Source: an uncultured Clostridia bacterium
GTDB lineage: Bacteria > Bacillota > Clostridia > Oscillospirales > Acutalibacteraceae
Length of the DNA stretch: 64,000 nucleotides
Direction of reading: 5' to 3'
NCBI GenBank assembly: GCA_947585745.1
Contig: CANPXF010000008.1
Location: 21,155-85,154 of the forward strand
Part shown: positions 41,919 through 49,073 of the stretch, piece by piece
Numbering within the stretch: position 1 is the first letter of the stretch
Layout: each line of letters starts with the position of its first letter
The notes under the pieces: model-generated
Database searches by the model: none
Seen by the model: the letters and a program-made list of their open reading frames with translations, nothing else
Told to the model about the DNA's origin: nothing
Program-made: the position numbers and the translations under genes

Positions 41919-42631
41919 TTACAATGCTTGTTTATTCTCATATAAAAAAAGAAGTGAAAGCATTAACGGATGCAGGAAATGATATAGCCTGCAAAATAAG
42001 CGATGAGGACTGGGATTTTCTGAGTTGCAACGAAAAGAGTTATATGCAGGAAATTCTTCAGAAGCAAAGCGTAATTGATATATCGTGTGTCGATGTAGCG
42101 GCGGAAAACGGAATTGATTTTGCGGAGCATTTGCGGGAGAGTAATCGGAATATGTCAATAATACTCCTGACAAACCCCGAAATTTCGCCAATGATGTATA
42201 TCCGCCCCACAATTATGGCGAGTTCTTTACTTGTAAGACCGTTGACCTCTGCAGTTGTAAAGAAAGTTTTTTTTGAAACAATAAGAAGCTATCTCGACAG
42301 ATTTTACAGCAATAACAATGCCGAAAGCTTCGTGATTAATAACCGTGACGGCAGACAGCTCGTTCCGTACAACAGCATCAGATTTTTTGAGTCGAGAAAT
42401 AAAAAAATTTATGTAAGTACAGCAACAGAGGAGTATTCCTTCTATGATACTCTGGACAATCTTGAAAAAACTCTTTCCGATGATTTTGTACGGTGTCACA
42501 GAAGCTTTATTGTATCAAAAAAGTACATTAAAAATATTAAGCTCTCAAAAAGCTTAATAGTGCTTGACACAGATTGTTTAATTCCGCTTTCACGTTCATA
42601 CAAAAGTATGTTGAAGGAGATAAGCAGATGA
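41915..42631 (+). CDS. LytTR-type regulator with degenerate receiver domain
   Basis: 238 residues from TTG 41915 (GGAGGT upstream; overlaps the essC stop). Residues 1-125 have receiver-like spacing (MLVYSH, then CVDVAAENGIDFAEHLRESN, IILLTN, VRPL) but no clear phosphoacceptor site. Residues 140-238 are a LytTR DNA-binding domain (INNRDGRQLVPYNSIRFFES, KIYVSTATEEYSFYDTLDNLE, FVRCHRSFIVSKKYIKNIKL, IPLSRSYK). LytTR regulators bind pairs of short direct repeats upstream of target promoters. No histidine kinase is adjacent. It probably controls this locus without classical phosphorelay. Confidence 0.88.
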   Translation: MITMLVYSHIKKEVKALTDAGNDIACKISDEDWDFLSCNEKSYMQEILQKQSVIDISCVDVAAENGIDFAEHLRESNRNMSIILLTNPEISPMMYIRPTIMASSLLVRPLTSAVVKKVFFETIRSYLDRFYSNNNAESFVINNRDGRQLVPYNSIRFFESRNKKIYVSTATEEYSFYDTLDNLEKTLSDDFVRCHRSFIVSKKYIKNIKLSKSLIVLDTDCLIPLSRSYKSMLKEISR

Positions 42632-43311
42632 GCGCAATATATACTTTTACACAAAACCAGCTTAAAGTTCTGCTGAAAGGAATGGGGTGTTTCGGTATAA
42701 CAGGACCGGCGCTCAAAAGCAAGGTTCTCGATAATCAGTCCGTGCTTAATGCTTTGAACGAGCTTAATAATCTTAAAATTATAGAGTCTGACGGTAAAGA
42801 ATTTATCGTTAAGCCTGATGTAAAGCAGATTATTAACAGAATATCATCCGCTGATAAATGTGTTTTTATAAGAACGCCCGATAGGGAATTACCCGATATT
42901 TGTTGCTATGCGGGGAATCCTCTGCTCATATGCAGTTACAGCACGGTAGACCCCGAACGTATATCTTTTGAATTTACCGACTTTGAGTCACTTTTTTTGA
43001 GGCTTTCAGACGAGGGCTATCTAAACGATGTAAAGGAAAGCGGACTTCCTCCCGAGGATGAAATTCTCGAAAGCTTTGAGAGAAAACAGTTTGACGAGGC
43101 TGATATATACAGCCCGTTGAGCGCTTCCTCACGTCTTTTTATCAGCGCGGTTTCAGTAAATAAAAAAGGGAAAATACTGGGCTGTGTCAATGTTGTGGAT
43201 TATTATTTTTACTCTTACCTGCTTTTTTTTGACGGATATAATTTTTCCAGGGGTTGCTGTAATATTCCGACATTAAAAAACCATATTGAAAGGCTGATTA
43301 AGTTCCGATGA
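42628..43311 (+). CDS. Conserved-context type VII locus protein, unknown (possible winged helix N-terminus)
   Basis: 227 residues from ATG 42628, overlapping the LytTR stop by four bases, with AAGGAGAT upstream. The first 65 residues (TFTQNQLKVLLKGMGCFGITGPALKSKVLDNQSVLNALNELNNLKIIES) look like a winged helix. The rest is alpha/beta without a recognised family. Size and position next to WXG genes recall EspG-like chaperones of mycobacterial ESX systems, but no sequence similarity is claimed. No membrane segment; cytoplasmic. Confidence 0.6.
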   Translation: MSAIYTFTQNQLKVLLKGMGCFGITGPALKSKVLDNQSVLNALNELNNLKIIESDGKEFIVKPDVKQIINRISSADKCVFIRTPDRELPDICCYAGNPLLICSYSTVDPERISFEFTDFESLFLRLSDEGYLNDVKESGLPPEDEILESFERKQFDEADIYSPLSASSRLFISAVSVNKKGKILGCVNVVDYYFYSYLLFFDGYNFSRGCCNIPTLKNHIERLIKFR

Positions 43312-43556
43312 TTTATACCGAGGTGTACGTTCCGTCCATAGACAAGAGATATGATTTTAAGTTAAACGAGGATGTTCCGGCTCATATTGTTATTGCCGAA
43401 ATCAGCTCCGTTATTTGCCAGAAGGAGCATTGCAATATATCAGGAGACCAAAAACAGCTCCTTCTCTTCAAAGAGTCCGATTACAAGGTGCTCTCGCTTA
43501 ATTTAACCCTCTATGAGAATGATGTGAGAACAGGGAGTAAGCTGGTGCTGTGCTGA
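43308..43556 (+). CDS. YukD/EsaB-like ubiquitin-fold protein
   Basis: 82 residues, the size of YukD/EsaB. Start MIYTEVYVPSIDKRYDFKLNEDVPAHIVIAEI, with the beta-grasp pattern and the VPxxDKxYDFxLNE segment typical of the family, ending YENDVRTGSKLVLC. YukD proteins are small cytoplasmic components of Firmicute type VII systems. The start overlaps the previous gene by four bases. After it comes a 134-base gap, the largest in this unit, with TATAAT at 43641 but no good -35. Confidence 0.8.
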   Translation: MIYTEVYVPSIDKRYDFKLNEDVPAHIVIAEISSVICQKEHCNISGDQKQLLLFKESDYKVLSLNLTLYENDVRTGSKLVLC

Positions 43557-43690
43557 TAGCTATTTTAAAAATATGCAATTCGTCGCGGTTAACAGGTTAT
43601 TCGTCGCTTTTTCAACAAAAAAGAAGAAAGAAAAGTATACTATAATCATCCGAAGGGAAATCGGAAAAAAATTAATGGAGGGATTTGACA

Positions 43691-43993
43691 ATGTCAACAT
43701 CATTCAAAGTAACACCATCTATACTCGCATCTCAAGCAAACGGAGTAAACGAACTTAACGGACGCTTTAAAACAGCGGTCGCTAACCTCGTCAGTGCAGA
43801 GGCCAGTCTTAACAGTATGTGGGACGGCGAAGCAAACGACGCTTTCCACAACGCGTTTATCATTGACAAGGGTAAGATGGACGAATTCTACAAGCTTGTT
43901 TGTAAATATGTTGAGAGCCTCAACACAATTGCAACACGCTATAGGCAGACGGAGCAGACAAATACGGATATTGCAAAAACAAGAAGATATTAA
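43691..43993 (+). CDS. WXG100 family protein (EsxA-like), WDG
   Basis: 100 residues from ATG 43691, with a strong GGAGGGA ribosome site. Helix-turn-helix hairpin with MWDGEANDAF (Trp near residue 43) at the turn and the C-terminal YRQTEQTNTDIAKTRRY tail. WXG100 proteins are exported as dimers by EssC. It is the first of a series of such proteins and has the strongest ribosome site, so it is likely the most abundant. The extension to 43685 is not needed. Confidence 0.93.
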   Translation: MSTSFKVTPSILASQANGVNELNGRFKTAVANLVSAEASLNSMWDGEANDAFHNAFIIDKGKMDEFYKLVCKYVESLNTIATRYRQTEQTNTDIAKTRRY

Positions 43994-44008
43994 TCAGGAG
44001 GGTTAATT

Positions 44009-44323
44009 ATGACAGGTACAATTAAAGTTTCACCGGACAAGCTTATTTCAACAGCCACGGATTTCAGCACACAAAGCAGAAATATCACAACGCTTACAAG
44101 CGAAATGATTAACAGAATTTCTTCAATGTCCTCATCGTGGACAGGAGACGCCGCGACAGCATACATCACAAAATTCAAAAGTCTTGAGAAGGATATACAG
44201 ATGCTGAACCGTATGATTCAGGAGCATATCCGTGATTTGAATCAGATGGCGAACGTTTATGCTCAGACCGAAAAAACAAACTCGCAGGACGCGGGCGCAT
44301 TACTTTCAGGAATTATTTCCTGA
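44009..44323 (+). CDS. WXG100 family protein, WTG
   Basis: 104 residues. TIKVSPDKLISTATDFSTQSRNITTLTSEMINRISSMSSSWTGDAATAYITKF has the WXG turn near residue 45; the second helix ends in YAQTEKTNSQDAGALLSG. AGGAGGG precedes the ATG. It follows the WDG protein after 15 bases; the two may form a heterodimer, as in EsxA/EsxB or homologous pairs. Confidence 0.93.
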   Translation: MTGTIKVSPDKLISTATDFSTQSRNITTLTSEMINRISSMSSSWTGDAATAYITKFKSLEKDIQMLNRMIQEHIRDLNQMANVYAQTEKTNSQDAGALLSGIIS

Positions 44324-44351
44324 TAATTAAGAAATTTAAAGGCAGGCAGAA

Positions 44352-44702
44352 ATGTTTATTAATTACATACAATTACAGCTTTCCGTTGAAGAGTTAAATA
44401 AAACAATAAGAATGTTGAATAATGTAAGGGATAATCTTTGCCGTGAAATTTCAAAACTTGCTGTAGTTTCTGAGGTGGAGGATGAGCTCCTCCGCCTTAG
44501 AAACGTTGATAAAAAAATAGAGAGCCTTACAGATTTTACTGTAAAGCTCTCTACAGCATTACAAAAGATTTACGAGGTTCACAAAAAAACCGAACAGGAA
44601 GCTTTTAAGTGTATAGAAAGCGGAGAAATACAGGAGAAACCGGGGTTTTCTTTTTCGGAACAGATTGTCGGGGAAACCGATTTTGACTGGAGCATAGTTT
44701 AA
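44352..44702 (+). CDS. Small helical protein, WXG-partner-like without the Trp motif
   Basis: 116 residues, nearly all helical (QLQLSVEELNKTIRMLNNVRDNLCREI, then DELLRLRNVDKKIESLTDFTVKLSTALQKIYEVHKKTEQEA) with an acidic tail. Size and heptad pattern match WXG100-like proteins, but no WXG is present at the turn. In LXG-type systems small helical partners without WXG bind the effector; this could be such a partner. Position between two WXG genes supports that. Confidence 0.65.
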   Translation: MFINYIQLQLSVEELNKTIRMLNNVRDNLCREISKLAVVSEVEDELLRLRNVDKKIESLTDFTVKLSTALQKIYEVHKKTEQEAFKCIESGEIQEKPGFSFSEQIVGETDFDWSIV

Positions 44703-44750
44703 GGAAGAGCTTTTATAAAAGATTATTATACATACAGAGAGGATTTCAAA

Positions 44751-45080
44751 GTGGCTCAGGAAAAGAATGACCGTTTAAGGGTTGATTTAAAAAAGTTGAC
44801 GGAGAAAACAACTTCAGTAAAGCAGACGTCACAGTTTATTTCAAGAAAAACAGAAGAACTTTCAGAAGTATACGAAAAGCTTAAAAATGAATGGCGCGGA
44901 GAAGCGTCGGTTGAATTTCTTAATGACCTTAATTTAAAAATAACTGAGTTGAGGGAAACAAACCTTTCCTTAACGAATACTTTAAAAAGCATAGAAAAAG
45001 TTTGCTCAATGTATTTGACGTGTGAGAAGAACAGCGAAGAAATCGTTGACGCTCTTTGTAAAATTCGTAACAACAGTTGA
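44751..45080 (+). CDS. WXG100-like protein, WRG
   Basis: 109 residues from GTG 44751 (GAGAGGA upstream). First helix to NEWRGEASVEFLNDL at about residue 47, second helix to SMYLTCEKNSEEIVDAL. It is a WXG100-type hairpin, diverged from the two upstream. A candidate secreted partner or substrate of EssC. Confidence 0.85.
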   Translation: MAQEKNDRLRVDLKKLTEKTTSVKQTSQFISRKTEELSEVYEKLKNEWRGEASVEFLNDLNLKITELRETNLSLTNTLKSIEKVCSMYLTCEKNSEEIVDALCKIRNNS

Positions 45081-45085
45081 TATTA

Positions 45086-45406
45086 ATGATGGAAAATGAC
45101 AACATAATGGTATCCACAATTCAAATGACCGATAAGTGTAATTATCTTAAAAAAATATGCGATGAAATTATAAGCTGTACCGACAGTTTTACGCTGTATG
45201 CCGAAGAGCTGAATAATCTCTGGGATTCGCCTAACACCGAGCTTGCGGTAAAATATCTTAAAGAGGATATTGCAAGTCTGCAATCGGTTGAGTATGGCTT
45301 AATGAAAAAAATAGAATCTTTCATCAGCATAAATAAACTGTATAATATCGCAGAAGAATCTACAAATAAAGAGACGGGTGCTCTTCCGGATAATATTATG
45401 GTATAG
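45086..45406 (+). CDS. WXG100-like protein with WDS turn
   Basis: About 106 residues. The turn reads NNLWDSPNTELAVKYL, so Gly of WXG is replaced by Ser. The end is ESTNKETGALPDNIM, matching the GALLSGI and GCLPSDIL ends of other members here. The start is uncertain (TTG 45077, ATG 45086 or ATG 45089) because no clear ribosome site exists; it overlaps or abuts the previous stop, suggesting coupling. Confidence 0.75.
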   Translation: MMENDNIMVSTIQMTDKCNYLKKICDEIISCTDSFTLYAEELNNLWDSPNTELAVKYLKEDIASLQSVEYGLMKKIESFISINKLYNIAEESTNKETGALPDNIMV

Positions 45407-45419
45407 GGGTGTTTATATT

Positions 45420-45692
45420 TTGAAGAAAACGGAGTATACCTTTAATATGTGTACGGAATCCGCAAAAAAAATTGACGAACTTGTTGAGTGTGTGAGCCTT
45501 GAGCAAAAACATTTCAGGGAAACAACCGCGGACAGTATTCGCAAATCATTACAGGGAGAATATGAGGAAAAATTGTCAGGTCTTTGTGACGGGCTAATTA
45601 CGGAGTTTGAAAAAATCTCGCTTGAGTTGCAAAGCGTTTCCGAGAGCTTAAGAAAAAATTCCGAACGAGTGATGCTTGAAAGCAACAGATAA
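45420..45692 (+). CDS. Small helical protein in WXG cluster, no WXG motif
   Basis: 90 residues from TTG 45420 with GGGGTG nine bases upstream; the open frame back to 45378 lies in the previous gene. MKKTEYTFNMCTESAKKIDELVECV, then EKLSGLCDGLITEFEKISLELQSVSESLRKNSERV: two helices without Trp. A possible partner of the WDS protein or of the lipase effector. The family is not recognised. Confidence 0.6.
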   Translation: MKKTEYTFNMCTESAKKIDELVECVSLEQKHFRETTADSIRKSLQGEYEEKLSGLCDGLITEFEKISLELQSVSESLRKNSERVMLESNR

Positions 45693-45706
45693 AAAATAGA
45701 GGAAAT

Positions 45707-46231
45707 ATGATTATTGAAATTTTGTTGATTATTTTAATTTGTTTGTTGATAACGGTTGGTTTTTTATTTATTATTCTGTATTTATTTAAAAGCCGTACTA
45801 TGCAACGTCGCGTAGAAATATTTTTTTCAGGCGGAGCGGATATTGAAACGGGAAGAATTTCACTTGATACGAAGTTTTTTAAGGGGATTCCCGAGGATTT
45901 ACACGAAACTAATGTTTTGGTTATAAACAAAAAGCAAAATAAGGGAATTTTGTTATCAATAACAAATTTGAAAAAAGGAATTTCAGAAAAAATATATGTT
46001 GCCGATGTTCTGAGAATCGGCAGGTGTAACGCGGATTATATAATAAGCGATGATAGAACGGTATCAAAAACTCATTGTTGTTTGTACGTAAGAGAGGGGA
46101 GGCTTTACGTTCGTGACCTCGATTCCCGAAATCATACGTATAAGAACGGAAAAGCTGTATTCAAAGGTACGGTCTGCAATTCCGGAGATGAGATTAAAGT
46201 CGGAGATACAGTTTTGAAAATACAATATTAA
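45707..46231 (+). CDS. Membrane-anchored FHA-domain protein
   Basis: 174 residues. A helix (3-27), short basic link, a middle of about 50 residues, then a C-terminal FHA (about 95-174): VLRIGRCNADYIISD, TVSKTHCCLYVREGRLYVRDLDSRNHTYKNG. The SRxH motif is SKTH. It has the same topology as the FHA protein at 36406, giving two membrane FHA adaptors in one unit, one before EssC and one before the effector genes. Confidence 0.87.
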   Translation: MIIEILLIILICLLITVGFLFIILYLFKSRTMQRRVEIFFSGGADIETGRISLDTKFFKGIPEDLHETNVLVINKKQNKGILLSITNLKKGISEKIYVADVLRIGRCNADYIISDDRTVSKTHCCLYVREGRLYVRDLDSRNHTYKNGKAVFKGTVCNSGDEIKVGDTVLKIQY

Positions 46232-46276
46232 CGACATAATTATATAGCAACCGCTTGAAAGGAGGCTATTAAGATT

Positions 46277-47056
46277 ATGAAAAAAGCAGGAATTTTTTTG
46301 GCGGTAATAGCGCTGACTGTTTCGGTTGTGTTAATGGGAGGCTGTTCAAAAATGGCAAACGATAGTTTTAATGAGGCGTACAGTTTTGGAAAAGAGATTG
46401 TCGCCGACAATACAAAGGAAGTTGCAGAAAAGACAATCAAACAGCTTTCTTTAAAATACGGATGTGATTTTACCGCAACCGATATAGGAAACAGAATTGA
46501 CCGTGAAAGCGCCGATTTGTATCTTTACCCGAACTATGATGAAACACTTACGTTTAAAGCAACCTTTAATACGGAAACGGGTGAAGTGAGCGACAACCTA
46601 ATAAGAAGAATTGTGCAAAAGAAGTATGCCGACGCGCTCTGTGAAAGCTTAGGCAGTTTCGGGCTTGACGCTTCAGCGTCTGTGATGTTCTTGTCAAAAA
46701 GCGATTTTAAAGAAAACAACCTGAATATATCCTTAGAGAAATATATTGAAAAATACAGCGTTAACAGCGCGTTGATATATATGTCCGTAAACAAAGAAAC
46801 GGTAACAGAATTTGTGTCAAAAGACCTTATCGAATCGTTTAAAGAAATTGCACACGAATACGGAATGGATTTAGTTGTGTACGGTTTTGTATTTTCTGAC
46901 AACTACAACTCAATCAGCGAAGAACAGGAAAAAGAACCTGACATTGTGATAAGCTGGTTCAAGGATAACAACCCGCAAAACAGTTTCAAATTCGCCATAG
47001 TGAACGGCGAATGTAACGTGAGCGAAGAAGAACTGAAAAAAGCTTTTTTAAATTAA
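46277..47056 (+). CDS. Lipoprotein, candidate immunity protein for the adjacent lipase
   Basis: 259 residues. A type II signal peptide has lipobox LMGGC (Cys about 23), then SKMANDSFNEAY and a soluble alpha/beta domain without recognised family. AAAGGAGG precedes the ATG. It lies directly upstream of the lipase-WXG gene. The known S. aureus type VII lipase TslA is paired with a lipoprotein immunity partner at the same kind of position, so an immunity role is a reasonable inference; no sequence similarity to that partner is claimed. Confidence 0.7.
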   Translation: MKKAGIFLAVIALTVSVVLMGGCSKMANDSFNEAYSFGKEIVADNTKEVAEKTIKQLSLKYGCDFTATDIGNRIDRESADLYLYPNYDETLTFKATFNTETGEVSDNLIRRIVQKKYADALCESLGSFGLDASASVMFLSKSDFKENNLNISLEKYIEKYSVNSALIYMSVNKETVTEFVSKDLIESFKEIAHEYGMDLVVYGFVFSDNYNSISEEQEKEPDIVISWFKDNNPQNSFKFAIVNGECNVSEEELKKAFLN

Positions 47057-47132
47057 AAGCATTTTATAATTTGTGCGAGGACATATATTTTAAGACGCAA
47101 ATTATAATTCTGACAGAAAGGATATGAAAAAT

Positions 47133-48428
47133 ATGACATATTCCGATAAAGAAATGCGCGCTTTTACTCAAGTTGCTTATGCGGATTTTGACGCGGCGAA
47201 GAATCATCTGTCTGAGCTGTATCCCGATAGGACCTCGTTTTCAATTGAGGAGCTTGAACGTGTGGCAAGAGAGATTAATCCGAATATAAACCTTGATTGT
47301 CTCAATTGTCTTTCAAATGAGCAGAAACAGAGCTGGAGCATATCGTTAGTTCATGATAAAAACAGTGAAAACGGATTTTACGCGTGTGTTATCGAAACGT
47401 CTCCGGGACAGGCAGTCATTGCGTTTAGAGGCAGTGAATCAATGGAAAACATTGATAATCTGATAAACGACTGGATTCGCGCAGATTTTGGACTGCTTAA
47501 TTCAACCCAGACAAATCAACACGCAGAGATTGAGAGGTTTCTGGGAGAAAACCGTAATCTTTTGCAGGAATATGACGGTATTTCCCTGACGGGACATTCA
47601 CTCGGAGGAAACCTTGCAGACTATGCAACGCTTGTTTCTTATAAGTACGGATTTGATGATAAAATTGATTCGTGTGTAAGTTTTGACGGACCTGGATTTT
47701 CATCCGAATTTATTCAACAGCACCTTGCGGATGTTAACCGAATGAAAGATGTTATGAAGCACTATAAGTGGAGTTTAGTGGGAAATCTCCTTTTTCCGCT
47801 TCCGGGCGTGTATCAGCAGGTATGCAGCGTGACTGATGAGGGAGAATCCAAGCCCCTTGTAAGACACGATACAAAGTATCTTGTTTACGACGAAAACGGA
47901 AATCTTATACCCGGTAATAAAGACGCACTGGCTGTTGGAATGGATAAGATAAGCAAAGGAATTGACGGCTTAACAGGTCCCGTTTTATTTAATACATTTC
48001 TTATTGCATACAGTTTTTACGGCGGTGTTAAAGAGGATATACAGAGCTTTTTCAATAGTATTGCCGATAAAGCGCAAAGCTTATATAAGAATATAAAAGT
48101 GCTTAACAAGAAGATATTTAAGAGTAAAAGTAATTATTTTAAAGTTGATATAGTAAGACTTGAGCGAGATGCTGACGCAATTCAAAATCAAATTGAAAAC
48201 GTAAGAAAATGTGTTCACGATATGTTTGTTTCCGTTAATAATCTTAACAAAATGTGGAGGGGCAGTGCAAGCACTGCGTTTTCCTCCAAATTTGCAGAGG
48301 AACAGGTACATATTAACAACTACCTTAACGAGCTTGCGAAGTATGTAATGAGTATCAAGAATGACTGCAATGCATACAGAAGATGTGAATCGCAGGCTAT
48401 GAATATTATTTCCTCTGTGGGAATATAG
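47133..48428 (+). CDS. Lipase-type alpha/beta hydrolase with C-terminal WXG domain (type VII effector)
   Basis: 431 residues from ATG 47133 (ATG 47124 is too close to AAAGG). The N-terminal Mbeg1/DUF2974-like hydrolase (about 1-270) has AVIAFRGSES (oxyanion side) and the nucleophile elbow LTGHSLGGNLADYA; the catalytic Ser is near 156, and Asp in SFDGPG and His in VRHDTKYL are candidates. A short hydrophobic stretch (280-300) follows. The C-terminal 95 residues form a WXG100-like hairpin with NKMWRGSASTAF. Cargo first and WXG last is the reverse of LXG toxins but matches TslA-type lipases. No signal peptide, consistent with EssC export. Confidence 0.85.
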   Translation: MTYSDKEMRAFTQVAYADFDAAKNHLSELYPDRTSFSIEELERVAREINPNINLDCLNCLSNEQKQSWSISLVHDKNSENGFYACVIETSPGQAVIAFRGSESMENIDNLINDWIRADFGLLNSTQTNQHAEIERFLGENRNLLQEYDGISLTGHSLGGNLADYATLVSYKYGFDDKIDSCVSFDGPGFSSEFIQQHLADVNRMKDVMKHYKWSLVGNLLFPLPGVYQQVCSVTDEGESKPLVRHDTKYLVYDENGNLIPGNKDALAVGMDKISKGIDGLTGPVLFNTFLIAYSFYGGVKEDIQSFFNSIADKAQSLYKNIKVLNKKIFKSKSNYFKVDIVRLERDADAIQNQIENVRKCVHDMFVSVNNLNKMWRGSASTAFSSKFAEEQVHINNYLNELAKYVMSIKNDCNAYRRCESQAMNIISSVGI

Positions 48429-48440
48429 GGAGAAAACGCT

Positions 48441-48782
48441 ATGATTAAGAAATTTTCAGAATCTTTGGGGAATATCGAAATTCTGGTAACGCCCGCTCAA
48501 ATGAACAATGCGGCGGCGATACTTGAAAGGGATATTTTAAAAGCGCAGAGAGCTTTTGAGAATATGACTCAATTGATAAAAAACACTTCGTCATATTGGG
48601 AAGGCAATGCCGCCAATAAAGAGAGGGGAAGGTTTGAAGGCGAGGAAGAGAACTTTGCGGCGCTGATAAAAAATTTAACGAATTATGCAACTGAGCTCAA
48701 GCTGATGACGCAGATTTATGAAGCGAACGAAGAAGCTACAGCAAAGACTGCGGGCTGTCTTCCTTCCGATATTTTGGATTGA
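48441..48782 (+). CDS. WXG100 family protein, WEG
   Basis: 113 residues. The hairpin turn is SSYWEGNAANKERGRF (Trp about 53), and the end is YEANEEATAKTAGCLPSDILD. It starts 12 bases after the lipase gene with GGGAGA upstream. As the gene directly following the effector it is a likely export partner of the lipase's own WXG domain. Last gene of the locus. Confidence 0.9.
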   Translation: MIKKFSESLGNIEILVTPAQMNNAAAILERDILKAQRAFENMTQLIKNTSSYWEGNAANKERGRFEGEEENFAALIKNLTNYATELKLMTQIYEANEEATAKTAGCLPSDILD

Positions 48783-49012
48783 GTTGTCATACGGATACAT
48801 AGTCTACATAGTATTTATAATTCGGACACAGTGAAAACAAGCTTGGATGTACGTTGCCTCAAGTTGTGTAAACGGGCGGATAAAAATTTTTCATTTAATT
48901 GAGCAGAATGTAAGCAACGAATACAAAAGTATATTTTGATAATACGTCTTTCAAACACTTACCATTACTTTATGAGGTTTTTGATGAAGATTTATTATTT
49001 TTCCTCAGTTTG
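48783..49012. other. Intergenic stretch with no gene seen
   Basis: About 230 bases between the last WXG gene and the terminator shared with the RND gene. No frame with a ribosome site or family resemblance on either strand. Confidence 0.6.
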
Positions 49013-49056
49013 AAAAACGGCTTAAAGCTAAATGCTTTAAGCCGTTTAAATTTTAT
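49013..49056. terminator. Bidirectional terminator between the type VII locus and the RND gene
   Basis: AAACGGCTTAAAGC and GCTTTAAGCCGTTT form a perfect 14-bp stem with a 5-base loop, A-rich before and T-rich after. Confidence 0.88.
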
Positions 49057-49073
49057 TTATTCGAGTAAAATTT

